Part shown: piece by piece, positions 1-6,915 of the stretch
How positions within the stretch are numbered: position 1 is the stretch's first letter
Layout: each line of letters opens with the position of its first letter
DNA from: JAIBCL01 sp031411695
Lineage (GTDB): Bacteria; Verrucomicrobiota; Verrucomicrobiia; Verrucomicrobiales; Verrucomicrobiaceae
Assembly (NCBI GenBank): GCA_031411695.1
Contig: JANOBO010000107.1
Coordinates: forward strand, 1-11,638
DNA length: 11,638 bases
Reading direction: 5' to 3'
Notes under the pieces: model-generated
Database searches by the model: none
What the model was told of the DNA's origin: nothing
What the model saw: only the letters and a program-made list of their open reading frames with translations
Made by a program: the position numbers and the translations under genes

Positions 1-1371
1 CGTGAAGCGCGCCATGTGCGCCCAGGTATGAATCTCGATCATGAGCTTCGCCAGCTCGACTTCATCATAGGTTTGCAACGTTGCCATCGAGCCGAATTGA
101 ATGCGGCGGATGACGGCGGCATTGACTTCCGGGTCAGCAAAGCCGCAGATGCACGCGAGGATGCCGCTGCTGCTCATGTCGATGAAGCGGCGGCCTTCGA
201 TGTCGATGACTTCACAGCCGCGCGCTTCGCGGTAGTAAGCGGGCCACTGGTCGGGCGCGAACATCTCTGGCCGCTTGCTCAAAAGCTGCGTCCCCCCAGG
301 GATGACCTCCTTCGCCTCGCGATACGCGGCCTGCACATCGACCGGCGGACGCGGCAACGGCAAGCCGAGCAAGCGCCGTGCGCCGAGGCAGAAGATCTCC
401 TCCATATCGCCGGCGGTGAGATGCTGGTTCTCACATGCCTCTTTGAGAGCGAGGAGCGACTCGATACCCAATAGGGTCGGCTGTGGAGCGCGGTTGTGAG
501 TGAACTGCGTTCCCGCTTCATTGAGCCAAAGAAAGCCGTCGCTGAGATTGACGCAGCGCGTGCGCATTTCGCTGACGGCGAAGTCGGTGCCGAAGAAAAG
601 GCGCGTTGGTCCGAAGGTCTTCAAGATCGCCTCGAACGCCGATGCTTCACACACCGCCGAGGTGTCAAAGAAGACATTGTCCAATCCGCGCATCGAAGCG
701 ATGCCTTCGGTCGTGTGCCGTCCGCAAAAGCCGCGCCCTGCATGAGCCAGGATGAGCTTCGCGCCCGGATAGCGCACGCAGTGATCGCGGATGTATTGCT
801 GGTTCGCCACTTCGGCGAGCGCACGCGGCAAAACCATGTGCAGCATGATCACCAGCCCGCGCCGGTTCGCGATGTCCCAGGCCCATTCCGGGATGAACTC
901 GCCAGACGGCGCGAAGAACGTGTCAGCGCGATCCGCGAAGAGGTGATACACTTTGAAGCCCGCGAACGAGTGCTCCTCGATCTGCCGCTCCACCGCCGCC
1001 GCATCTTGTTTCGGCGCGATCATCATCAGTCCGCGCGAGTGCGGATCATGCTTCAATTGATCCGCGAGGAATTGATTCGCCGCTTCCACATCGAGCGTGC
1101 GTGTCGGGAACGGAAAGAACAAACCACCACGCGGACAACGCCCCGGCAGCCACTGGCTCACATGCTCATCATAAACTGCCCGCGTGACTTCCGCAGGCCC
1201 TGCCGCAAGCAAAGGCGATGGCGGCGCACCGAGATCCGCGAGCCGCCAGAGATGCGCGTGCGCATCAAATGCATCCGGCGGGATGAAGTTCTTGAGATGG
1301 CGCTCATAGAGATCGAGATCCGCCCGTTCGACGATGGCCCAGGCATAGGGATTGGGTGAGGGAGAGTTCAT
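1..1371 (-). CDS. Amidohydrolase / class III aminotransferase fusion protein (partial, C-terminus off the left edge)
   Basis: One frame of 457 codons runs without a stop from an ATG at 1371 to base 1; a TGA lies in frame just upstream, so this ATG is the only good start. Residues about 30-340 look like a metal-dependent amidohydrolase TIM barrel (COG2159/PF04909 type): DAHAH at 36-40, FKVYH at 139-143, MLHM at 176-179, LAHAGRG at 208-214 and GTDF at 261-264 supply the usual His/Asp metal and catalytic residues. From about 343 the protein changes to the start of a HemL-like class III aminotransferase: EVIPGGTQLL (355-364), then a strand-turn with DIEGRRFIDM (390-399) and ELAKLMIEIHTWAHMARF. 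The PLP lysine would lie outside the window. Families are clear; the two activities in one chain and the substrate are inferred. It may hydrolyse an amide or lactone and move or remove an amino group of the same compound. It shares strand with the aldolase and transporter genes to the right, separated by the UPF0175/PIN pair. Confidence 0.85.
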   Translation of the reverse strand, partial: MNSPSPNPYAWAIVERADLDLYERHLKNFIPPDAFDAHAHLWRLADLGAPPSPLLAAGPAEVTRAVYDEHVSQWLPGRCPRGGLFFPFPTRTLDVEAANQFLADQLKHDPHSRGLMMIAPKQDAAAVERQIEEHSFAGFKVYHLFADRADTFFAPSGEFIPEWAWDIANRRGLVIMLHMVLPRALAEVANQQYIRDHCVRYPGAKLILAHAGRGFCGRHTTEGIASMRGLDNVFFDTSAVCEASAFEAILKTFGPTRLFFGTDFAVSEMRTRCVNLSDGFLWLNEAGTQFTHNRAPQPTLLGIESLLALKEACENQHLTAGDMEEIFCLGARRLLGLPLPRPPVDVQAAYREAKEVIPGGTQLLSKRPEMFAPDQWPAYYREARGCEVIDIEGRRFIDMSSSGILACICGFADPEVNAAVIRRIQFGSMATLQTYDEVELAKLMIEIHTWAHMARFT

Positions 1372-1415
1372 CAGTGCGACAGTCGGCCATCATGGGCTTG
1401 CCGAGGCATGGTCAC
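1371..1415 (-). CDS. Possible 14-codon leader ORF ahead of the fusion gene
   Basis: A GTG at 1415 opens a 14-codon frame (MTMPRQAHDGRLSH) whose TGA shares its A with the ATG of the fusion gene (TGATG). An AGGAG stands at 1430-1426, 10 bases before the GTG, whereas no purine-rich site lies directly before the fusion ATG. This suggests ribosomes may load at the short frame and re-start at the fusion gene. Length and composition give no independent support, so it may be chance. Confidence 0.25.
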   Translation of the reverse strand: MTMPRQAHDGRLSH

Positions 1416-1535
1416 CAATGATTAGCTCCTGGTTATTTCATCAGACCAGTTGAGTGCGAAAGGCTGGCTGTCGAGAGGATGGAACAGAGAAACGACCGAT
1501 TGCAGGCGATCTCCACTGAACTAAAATCAACCCGC

Positions 1536-1808
1536 ATGACCGTGACCCTCACCATTCCCGATGTGCTTTCGGCTACGCTCAGCCGTGTGCAACCATCCTT
1601 GCCGAGAATACTGCTCGAAGGCTTCGCTGTGGAGACCTATCGTCAGGGCATTCTCTCTGCTGCCGAGGTGAGCGCGCTGATGGGGCATGATTCGCGGTGG
1701 GAGACAGAGGACTTTCTCTCCGCTCACGGCTCCTGGCCTGGCACGACAGCTGCGCAGGTGGCCGAAGACGGCGAAAAGTTGAACAAACTCCTCCTCCTTC
1801 GCAGATGA
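1536..1808 (+). CDS. UPF0175 family protein, probable antitoxin
   Basis: The 90-residue product starts with MTVTLTIPDVL and continues with LLEGFAVETYRQGILSAAEV and the SALMG.DSRWETEDFLSAHG region, the typical layout of UPF0175 proteins: a short strand, then helices of a small DNA-binding-like fold. I chose the ATG at 1536 because family members start with this strand; an in-frame ATG at 1479 would add 19 residues without family character. No strong ribosome site is seen before either. The stop overlaps the start of the PIN gene (ATGA at 1805-1808), so the two are translated together. In many genomes UPF0175 genes precede DUF3368 PIN genes, and the pair is treated as a type II toxin-antitoxin module; the antitoxin role here is inferred from that pairing. 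Confidence 0.75.
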   Translation: MTVTLTIPDVLSATLSRVQPSLPRILLEGFAVETYRQGILSAAEVSALMGHDSRWETEDFLSAHGSWPGTTAAQVAEDGEKLNKLLLLRR

Positions 1809-2287
1809 TCGTTGTCAGCGACACCACGCCGCTGCGCTATCTCGCCGTGGTTGGGCAGTTGGAAATTTTGCCGCGTCTTTTTGGCATCGTTTATTGTCCC
1901 GCTGTCGTGGTGAAGGAATGTCGTCATCCCCGCGCGCCTGCCGTGCTGCGGGAATGGGCAGAGAACCCTTCTTCCTGGCTGATTATTGATGATCGTGGCG
2001 ATGTCACGCCTGAGCTGATGCGTAACCTGGATGCAGGCGAGGCTGCTGCAATATCCTTGGCGATGCGATTGAAAGCGGAGGTAATCCTGATCGACGAGCA
2101 ATTGGGAAGGCGTTGCGCCCAAGCGCATGGTTTTACCACGGCTGAAACGCTGAACATTCTCGCCCAAGCAGGCATTCGTGACTGGCTCGACTATCACGCA
2201 GTCGTGGAGCGGCTGAGGGGCGAAACCAACTTTCGCACCACGCAATCGGTCATAGACGCCGCATGGCTGGCGGTTCAGCCAAGTTGA
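1805..2287 (+). CDS. DUF3368 PIN-domain protein, probable RNase toxin
   Basis: The 160-residue protein begins MIVVSDTTPLRYLA, the first acidic strand of PIN domains. It continues with the second acidic region (LDAGEAAAISLA, residues about 77-88), the third (EVILIDEQLGRR, about 96-107) and the DUF3368-type tail TAETLNILAQAG. These supply the Asp/Glu set that binds Mg or Mn in PIN ribonucleases. The start is fixed by the ATGA overlap with the UPF0175 gene. It is complete in length for the family. Its 3' end overlaps the convergent MFS gene by 13 bases (2275-2287). Family members are presumed toxins cutting RNA, but the target is unknown, and DUF3368 proteins are less well tested than VapC. Confidence 0.8.
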   Translation: MIVVSDTTPLRYLAVVGQLEILPRLFGIVYCPAVVVKECRHPRAPAVLREWAENPSSWLIIDDRGDVTPELMRNLDAGEAAAISLAMRLKAEVILIDEQLGRRCAQAHGFTTAETLNILAQAGIRDWLDYHAVVERLRGETNFRTTQSVIDAAWLAVQPS

Positions 2288-3474
2288 TCTCGCAGCGGCT
2301 TCACCCGATAGATCGCCAGTGCGCAGAGGATGAGGATGGCGGCTCCGAGGAAGAACATGGTGTTTACATCCACCTGCGCATCACGCAGCGCGCCGCCTGC
2401 GTAGAGGGACAGGCCGCCGAGCAGGCAGCTCAGCAAGTTCATGATGCCGAAGCCGGTGGCGCGGTGGCGTGCAGGGCAGGCGGTGCAGAGGATGGGCATC
2501 ATGTTGGCATCGAGGAACACGCGCATCAGGCCATAGACGATCAGGCCGATGAGCGCGATGGCGAGCACGCTTGCTTGTGCGCAGATGAAGATGCCGACTG
2601 CGGCGCTGCACAGGCCGATGACGGCGACGTGGATGCGCGCGCGATCGTTGGTGCGGCTCCAGCGGTCGGCCCAGGCGCCGCCGATGAGCAGGCCGATCAA
2701 TCCGGCGATCTGCGGATAACTCGTCGCCATGATGCCGGCGGTGCTTTGGCTGAGGTCAAAGTGCTCGCTCAGATACGTCGGCATCCAGCCGATCACGGCC
2801 CAGCCTGCGATGCCGATGATGCCCCAGCAGAGCAGGATGAGCCTGTATGAGCCATTGCTGAGCAGACTCGTCAGCGCCTCGATCATTCCGATCTGTGTTG
2901 TCTCGACTTCAAGATTGGAGCGTGGTGCATCCCGCAGGGTGAAGATGAGCGCCACGGCATAAATCATGCCGCCGATGCCGAACAAGGTAAAGGCATACGA
3001 CCAGCCCTGACGCTCCGCCAGCCAGCCGCCGAGGCCGCCGAGCGCGGAACCCACACCGAGACCCGCGATGACGATGCCCGAGGCCAATGAGCGCGTGGTG
3101 GTGCCGTGATAGTCGGCGATCAAGGCCAATGCGGCAGGCAGGAAACATGCCTCGCTGATGCCCATGAAGATGCGCGTCGTGATCAGCTCCTCATAGTTCC
3201 GCGCATGGCCCGTGAGCCACGTCATCAGCGACCACACGAACAGTCCCGTGATGATGACGCGGCTGCGATTGAAACGATCCGCCAGGTAGCCCGCGAATGG
3301 ATTCAGCACCGCGTAGCTCCACAAAAACGCCGAGGTGAGCAGGCCAAATTGAGCCTCGGTCATCGGGATGTCAGCCTTGATCGACTCACGCATCGTCGTG
3401 AGCATGATGCGGTCGAGGTTGTTCAGCACACCGACGAGCCACAGTAGACCGACGGTTAGCCATGCGCGTGTCAT
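2275..3474 (-). CDS. Major facilitator superfamily transporter
   Basis: The protein has about 12 hydrophobic segments, a central hydrophilic loop, and the MFS loop 2-3 signature (GYLADRFNRSR), repeated in the second half as GGAWADRWSR. The NNLDR in helix 1 recalls the anion:cation symporter branch that carries sugar acids and other organic anions. It is an inner-membrane secondary carrier. Two starts are possible: the ATG at 3474, which overlaps the stop of the aldolase gene (ATGA, giving 399 residues), or an ATG at 3492 that adds MHHFQQ. I prefer 3474 because of the classic coupling overlap and because helix 1 starts soon after; neither has a clear ribosome site. It is co-transcribed with the upstream aldolase, so the likely cargo is a carboxylic acid feeding that enzyme. 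Its 3' end overlaps the convergent PIN gene. Confidence 0.88.
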   Translation of the reverse strand: MTRAWLTVGLLWLVGVLNNLDRIMLTTMRESIKADIPMTEAQFGLLTSAFLWSYAVLNPFAGYLADRFNRSRVIITGLFVWSLMTWLTGHARNYEELITTRIFMGISEACFLPAALALIADYHGTTTRSLASGIVIAGLGVGSALGGLGGWLAERQGWSYAFTLFGIGGMIYAVALIFTLRDAPRSNLEVETTQIGMIEALTSLLSNGSYRLILLCWGIIGIAGWAVIGWMPTYLSEHFDLSQSTAGIMATSYPQIAGLIGLLIGGAWADRWSRTNDRARIHVAVIGLCSAAVGIFICAQASVLAIALIGLIVYGLMRVFLDANMMPILCTACPARHRATGFGIMNLLSCLLGGLSLYAGGALRDAQVDVNTMFFLGAAILILCALAIYRVKPLRDQLG

Positions 3475-4298
3475 TTGCTGGAAGTGATGCATGAGGCGAC
3501 TTCGCTGGCCGCAGCACCCGCGTCACCGCAGATTTCGAGCCGCCTTTGCCTCAGGCCGTTCAGCGCGAAGATCACATCCGCGCCATCGAGAATCCAGTTC
3601 ATGCCGAGCGACACAAAACGCCGCGTCTGCTCCAGGTTGAACACCGGCGACAAATGAACGCCCACGCCGATGCCTGCAGCGCGACAGCGCACGATCACGT
3701 CCTCGATGAGCCGCAGCAGCGCGGGGTTCTCCCATTGCTCCGGTGCCTCCAGCGATACGCTCAAATCATGCGGCCCCATGAACACACCGTCCACGCCCGG
3801 CACACCGATCAGCGCATCCAGATTCTCATACGCAGCGACGCTCTCGATGCCGATGATCGCATAATGATGACGATTGAAGCGGCTCAGAAACTCGCGCGTC
3901 GCTGGTGCAGGCGGTTGTGTGCCATCGAGGATGCCGCGCAGTTGGCGGCCCTTGATCGGACGATAATGCACCGCGCCGACGATCGCCTTCACCTCATCCA
4001 CCGTCTCCACATACGGAGCCACGATTCCGTGCGCGCCGCCATCCAGCGCCATCGCCGCCTCACGCGCGCACGGGAACGGAATGCGCACAATCGGTGAGAT
4101 GCCCATGCTGTCGAAGTGCTGGCAAAGCATGGAAGTCTCCCCGCGATCCACTGGCATGTGCTCATTGCAGACGAACGCAAAATCCAGCGGTGCGGATGCC
4201 AGGATCTTGTTCGCCACCGCGTGAGTCTGCCCGGCCACATGCGTGCCATAGATGCATCCGCCGCTGTGAAGATTTTCTCGAATCCGTTCTCCGGTCAT
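3471..4298 (-). CDS. HpcH/HpaI family aldolase
   Basis: The 275-residue protein carries the class II pyruvate-aldolase pattern: FVCNEHMPVDRGE with the catalytic His at 47, RIPF with Arg 72, GAHGIVAPYVETVDEV (88-103), then IIGIES with metal ligand Glu 152 and GPHDLS with metal ligand Asp 178. Relatives (HpcH, GarL, RhmA) reversibly cleave 2-keto-3-deoxy acids into pyruvate (or a related 2-keto acid) and an aldehyde, with Mg or a similar metal. The exact substrate cannot be told from sequence. It is the first gene of a minus-strand pair with the MFS carrier (ATGA overlap) and faces the regulator gene across only 67 bases, so it is the most likely regulated gene. No strong ribosome site is visible before the ATG at 4298. 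Confidence 0.88.
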   Translation of the reverse strand: MTGERIRENLHSGGCIYGTHVAGQTHAVANKILASAPLDFAFVCNEHMPVDRGETSMLCQHFDSMGISPIVRIPFPCAREAAMALDGGAHGIVAPYVETVDEVKAIVGAVHYRPIKGRQLRGILDGTQPPAPATREFLSRFNRHHYAIIGIESVAAYENLDALIGVPGVDGVFMGPHDLSVSLEAPEQWENPALLRLIEDVIVRCRAAGIGVGVHLSPVFNLEQTRRFVSLGMNWILDGADVIFALNGLRQRRLEICGDAGAAASEVASCITSSK

Positions 4299-4311
4299 CC
4301 ACGGATCTTTT

Positions 4312-4336
4312 CATTGCGAAGGCGTGATGCACAATG
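4312..4336. promoter_or_regulatory. Imperfect 25-bp inverted repeat in the divergent promoter gap
   Basis: Between the aldolase and regulator starts lies CATTG at 4312-4316 and its complement CAATG at 4332-4336. Two further symmetric pairs inside give 7 of 12 matching positions around one centre. Placement and size suit an operator for the adjacent GntR/LacI-hybrid regulator. There is no second copy in the window to support it. Confidence 0.3.
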
Positions 4337-4365
4337 TCTAGCTTTTGGTTCTTTCTGAAGACCAG

Positions 4366-5448
4366 ATGAAATCCAAAGCACCCACACCCCTGCTGCCGCA
4401 GAGAGTCTCGCTCGTGATGCAGACCGTGCAGAGCCTGAGCGAGAGCATCCGCTCCGGCCGCTGGCGCGGCCAGTTGCCTGGCGAGCGCGAGTTGTGCGAT
4501 GACCTGCAGGTCAGCCGCACCACGATGCGGGCCGCGCTGAGGGACATGCAGCAGCAGGGCCTGCTGAAGGTCACGGACCGCCGCCGGCGCAGCATTCACG
4601 CCGGGTCCAGCCGTGATGCGGGGGCGCACCACAAGATCGTCGCGCTGCTGGTGCCATCCGCGCTTGAGACGATGCATCCGCGCACGTTGTTCGTGATTGA
4701 TGCCATACGCGGCCACCTCGCCCAGGCCGGCTTCATGGCAGCGGTGCATGTCCAGGGCCCATGTTTCTCGGCCCGCCCGGCGCGTGCGTTGGAGAAGTGT
4801 GTCCGTGAGCATCCAGCGGATGCGTGGGTGGTTTTTGGCTCGAAGGAACCGATGCAACGTTGGTTCACAGAGCATCGCCTGCCGGTGCTCGTGTTTGGCT
4901 CCTGCCAGCCTGGCATCGATCTTCAATCCGTGGATGCCGATCACCGCGCAGCCTGCCACCACGCTGGCGGTGTGCTGTGGCGCAAGGGGCATCGTCACAT
5001 CGCGCTGATCCTGCCCCGCAATGCCTACGGCGGAGAATTGGACAGCGAGCAGGGACTGCGCTCCGCCGTGCGGGACATGCCCGGCGCGCACCTCAGCCTG
5101 CTGCGGCACGACGGCACCTCCGCCCACGTCTGCGCCCTGCTGGAGAAAGCCATGCGTGCTCCGCAGCCGCCCACCGCCTATCTCGTCAGCCACGCGGAGC
5201 ACGCGCTGACCGCCCTGACCCACCTCATGCGCCGCGGCAAACGCATCCCGCACGATGTGGCCATCATCTCACGCGACGACCACTCCTTCCTCCACGCCAC
5301 CAGCCCCGTCATCTCCCACTACGCGATCAATCCCATGCTGCTCGCCCGCCGCGTCTCGCTCGCCGTGCGGCAGCTCGTGACCCATGGCACGCTCCCCGCG
5401 CACACCATCCGGCTGATGCCAAAGTTCGTCCCCGGTGGTACCGTATAG
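4366..5448 (+). CDS. GntR-type winged helix with LacI-like sensor domain, transcription regulator
   Basis: The 360-residue protein has an N-terminal winged helix-turn-helix of the GntR family (residues about 12-78) with the signature LPGERELCDDLQVSRTTMR. A LacI/periplasmic-binding-type ligand domain follows (about 89-350: IVALLVPSALET, then DAWVVFG, RKGHRHIALIL and IPHDVAIISRDD). The same domain order occurs in AraR and in many planctomycete and verrucomicrobial sugar regulators. The ATG at 4366 is preceded at a short distance by GAAG; a TTG seven codons earlier (4345) is an alternative. It is divergent from the aldolase-MFS pair and followed after 6 bases by the kelch gene, so it most likely controls both, in response to a cluster metabolite. 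Whether it represses or activates is not shown by the sequence. Confidence 0.85.
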   Translation: MKSKAPTPLLPQRVSLVMQTVQSLSESIRSGRWRGQLPGERELCDDLQVSRTTMRAALRDMQQQGLLKVTDRRRRSIHAGSSRDAGAHHKIVALLVPSALETMHPRTLFVIDAIRGHLAQAGFMAAVHVQGPCFSARPARALEKCVREHPADAWVVFGSKEPMQRWFTEHRLPVLVFGSCQPGIDLQSVDADHRAACHHAGGVLWRKGHRHIALILPRNAYGGELDSEQGLRSAVRDMPGAHLSLLRHDGTSAHVCALLEKAMRAPQPPTAYLVSHAEHALTALTHLMRRGKRIPHDVAIISRDDHSFLHATSPVISHYAINPMLLARRVSLAVRQLVTHGTLPAHTIRLMPKFVPGGTV

Positions 5449-5454
5449 GTGCCG

Positions 5455-6429
5455 ATGAAATTCATGCACATCCTCGCCGCCGCGCTTCTTCTCACCACCA
5501 GTCCCGTCCCCGCGCAGTGGGAGAAATTGCCGCCGCTGCCGGAAACCAACGGCGGCTTTAGCTGTGGCGCGGATGAGAGCGGCATCCTCGTGATCGGCGG
5601 CACGAACTGGGCGGGCGGCACGAAGAACTGGCTGCAAACCATCAGCCGCTTCGATACAAAGTCGATGCGCTGGGAAGTTGTCAGCAGGCTCACTGAACCC
5701 CTCGCCTATGCGGTGTGCGGCGCGCGGCAAAGGGATGGCAGGCTTGTCATCCTCGGCGGCAGCAGCGGCAAGGCACCTGCGCGATCAATCGTCGTCGTGG
5801 ACAAAGGCAAGCCGAGATCCGAGTTGGCCCCTGCATTGCCCAGGCAGATCGTGCTGAGCGCAGGCGGTCTCATCCAGGATGACTTCATCATCGTCGGCGG
5901 CACGGACGACGCCGCAAACATCGCTGGCTTCACCAACCATGCTTTCGCGTGGAATTTGAAGCAGCACACGCTCACCCCCTTGCCCGGCTATCCAGGCAGG
6001 CCATTCGGCATGGCTGCCACCGCTGTGCTCGGCGGCGAGCTGTTCGTCTTCGGCGGCGCGCACTCCGTCAGCAACGGCGTCGCCAACTCTGCTGAGTCCC
6101 ACGTTTTCTCCATGGCCACCCGGCAGTGGCGCAGACTCGCGCCCTACCCGCTCCCCGCACGCGGTCCGTCTGCGGTCGCGCTCGACGCAGACCGCATCTA
6201 CATCGCCGGCGGATTCGGCGGCGCGCCCGAGGCCTTTCTGTCCGCCGCGTTCATTTACGACAGGCGCACCAGCGCCTACACAGCGGCGACACCGCTGCCC
6301 TATGCTGCCACCGCCGGCCTCGTGATGCTCGACGGCTTCGTCTATTGCATCGGCGGAGAAGACCAGATGAAGTCGCGCACCGACGCGGTGTACCGCGCGC
6401 GAGTGAAGGACCTGATCCAGCAGCCCTAG
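5455..6429 (+). CDS. Exported kelch-repeat protein, NanM-like
   Basis: The 324-residue product starts with a signal peptide (MKFMHILAAALLLTTSPVPA, probable cleavage near AQ at 20-21). Six blades follow, each with the kelch Gly-Gly doublet: VIGG near 48, ILGG near 101, IVGG near 148, VFGG near 200, IAGG near 252 and CIGG near 300. Matching aromatic residues are present (for example WEKLPPLP and WRRLAPYPLP). A six-bladed periplasmic propeller of this length resembles NanM, the N-acetylneuraminate mutarotase, and many uncharacterised kelch proteins beside sugar genes in Verrucomicrobiota and Planctomycetota. A GTG at 5449 is an alternative start; I prefer the ATG at 5455, which has AGGTG three bases ahead. 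It follows the regulator after 6 bases, hence a shared transcript. A mutarotase or epimerase acting on the cluster's substrate is a family-based guess. Confidence 0.82.
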   Translation: MKFMHILAAALLLTTSPVPAQWEKLPPLPETNGGFSCGADESGILVIGGTNWAGGTKNWLQTISRFDTKSMRWEVVSRLTEPLAYAVCGARQRDGRLVILGGSSGKAPARSIVVVDKGKPRSELAPALPRQIVLSAGGLIQDDFIIVGGTDDAANIAGFTNHAFAWNLKQHTLTPLPGYPGRPFGMAATAVLGGELFVFGGAHSVSNGVANSAESHVFSMATRQWRRLAPYPLPARGPSAVALDADRIYIAGGFGGAPEAFLSAAFIYDRRTSAYTAATPLPYAATAGLVMLDGFVYCIGGEDQMKSRTDAVYRARVKDLIQQP

Positions 6430-6501
6430 CCGCAATGCCGCTGAGCAAACGCGGAAGAGGCGATTGCCAGTCACGTATCGCCGCGTTCGCCGCCAAAGCA
6501 G

Positions 6502-6528
6502 GCCGGCTCGAATAAGGCGGCAGCCGGC
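6502..6528 (+). terminator. GC-rich hairpin after the kelch gene
   Basis: GCCGGCT (6502-6508) pairs with AGCCGGC (6522-6528) around a 13-base loop, 72 bases after the kelch stop. The right arm lies in its own 10-bp palindrome CAGCCGGCTG (6521-6530). No T tract follows, so an intrinsic terminator is uncertain. Confidence 0.25.
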
Positions 6529-6620
6529 TGTCGCAGTGCAAAGCGCCGCTCGTGATTCGTCGCCGCCAAGCTCAACCCGGGTCCAAGCTCCCGCCTCGTC
6601 GTCGTTCGCCACCGTCCCCC

Positions 6621-6851
6621 TTATCTCCTCAGCGCCAGCACCAGGGCGTTGTGGTTCTGCCGCATCGCCTCCGCCTCGGCGTTCGTGAACGGCGTGTCCA
6701 CCGTGTCGATGTGGTTGCAGTTGGCGGCCGTGCCGTCGATGGCGGTATTGAGCTGAGCGGCGCTCACCTCCCCGGCGGCACCGTCGGCGCCGTTTGCCCC
6801 GTCTTCACCGCGCGGGATGGCGAAGGTGAAGTGGACGAAGGTGACGGAACG
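6621..6851 (-). pseudogene. Remnant of a collagen-like (Gly-X-Y) protein C-terminus
   Basis: Between an in-frame TAA (6854-6852) and a TAA at 6623-6621 the minus strand reads 76 codons with clear protein character: VTFVHFTFAIPRG, then the Gly-X-Y stretch GEDGANGADGAAGE, then AAQLNTAIDGTAAN and a helical, Arg-ended tail (FTNAEAEAMRQNHNALVLAL). The order beta strand, IPRG, Gly-X-Y repeats and AQLNTAI tail resembles C-terminal ends of collagen-like, tail-fibre-type proteins. There is no start codon and no continuation in this frame upstream, where the 21-bp repeat array begins. I read it as a truncated, dead gene end; a short live gene with a non-standard start cannot be ruled out. Confidence 0.5.
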
Positions 6852-6915
6852 TTACCTGTGGCTGAAGAACCTCAGCCTAAACATCGTGGCGGAGAATACA
6901 TTTCCGCCGGCCCGA

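Noticed and set aside
496..1359. Plus-strand open frame of 287 codons, rich in Arg, His and Glu
   Set aside because: It is antisense to the amidohydrolase part of the fusion gene, whose minus-strand frame has clear family motifs; the plus product has none.
2263..2850. Plus-strand open frame of 195 codons, rich in Ala, Asp and His
   Set aside because: It lies opposite the MFS transporter and reads as a low-complexity shadow of its GC-rich codons.
4162..5253. Minus-strand open frame of 363 codons opposite the regulator
   Set aside because: It has no domain character, while the plus strand encodes a well-formed GntR/LacI-type regulator; it also runs into the aldolase gene in a wrong frame.
5785..6612. 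Minus-strand open frame of 275 codons opposite the kelch gene
   Set aside because: It is antisense to clear kelch blades; its composition is typical of a shadow frame.
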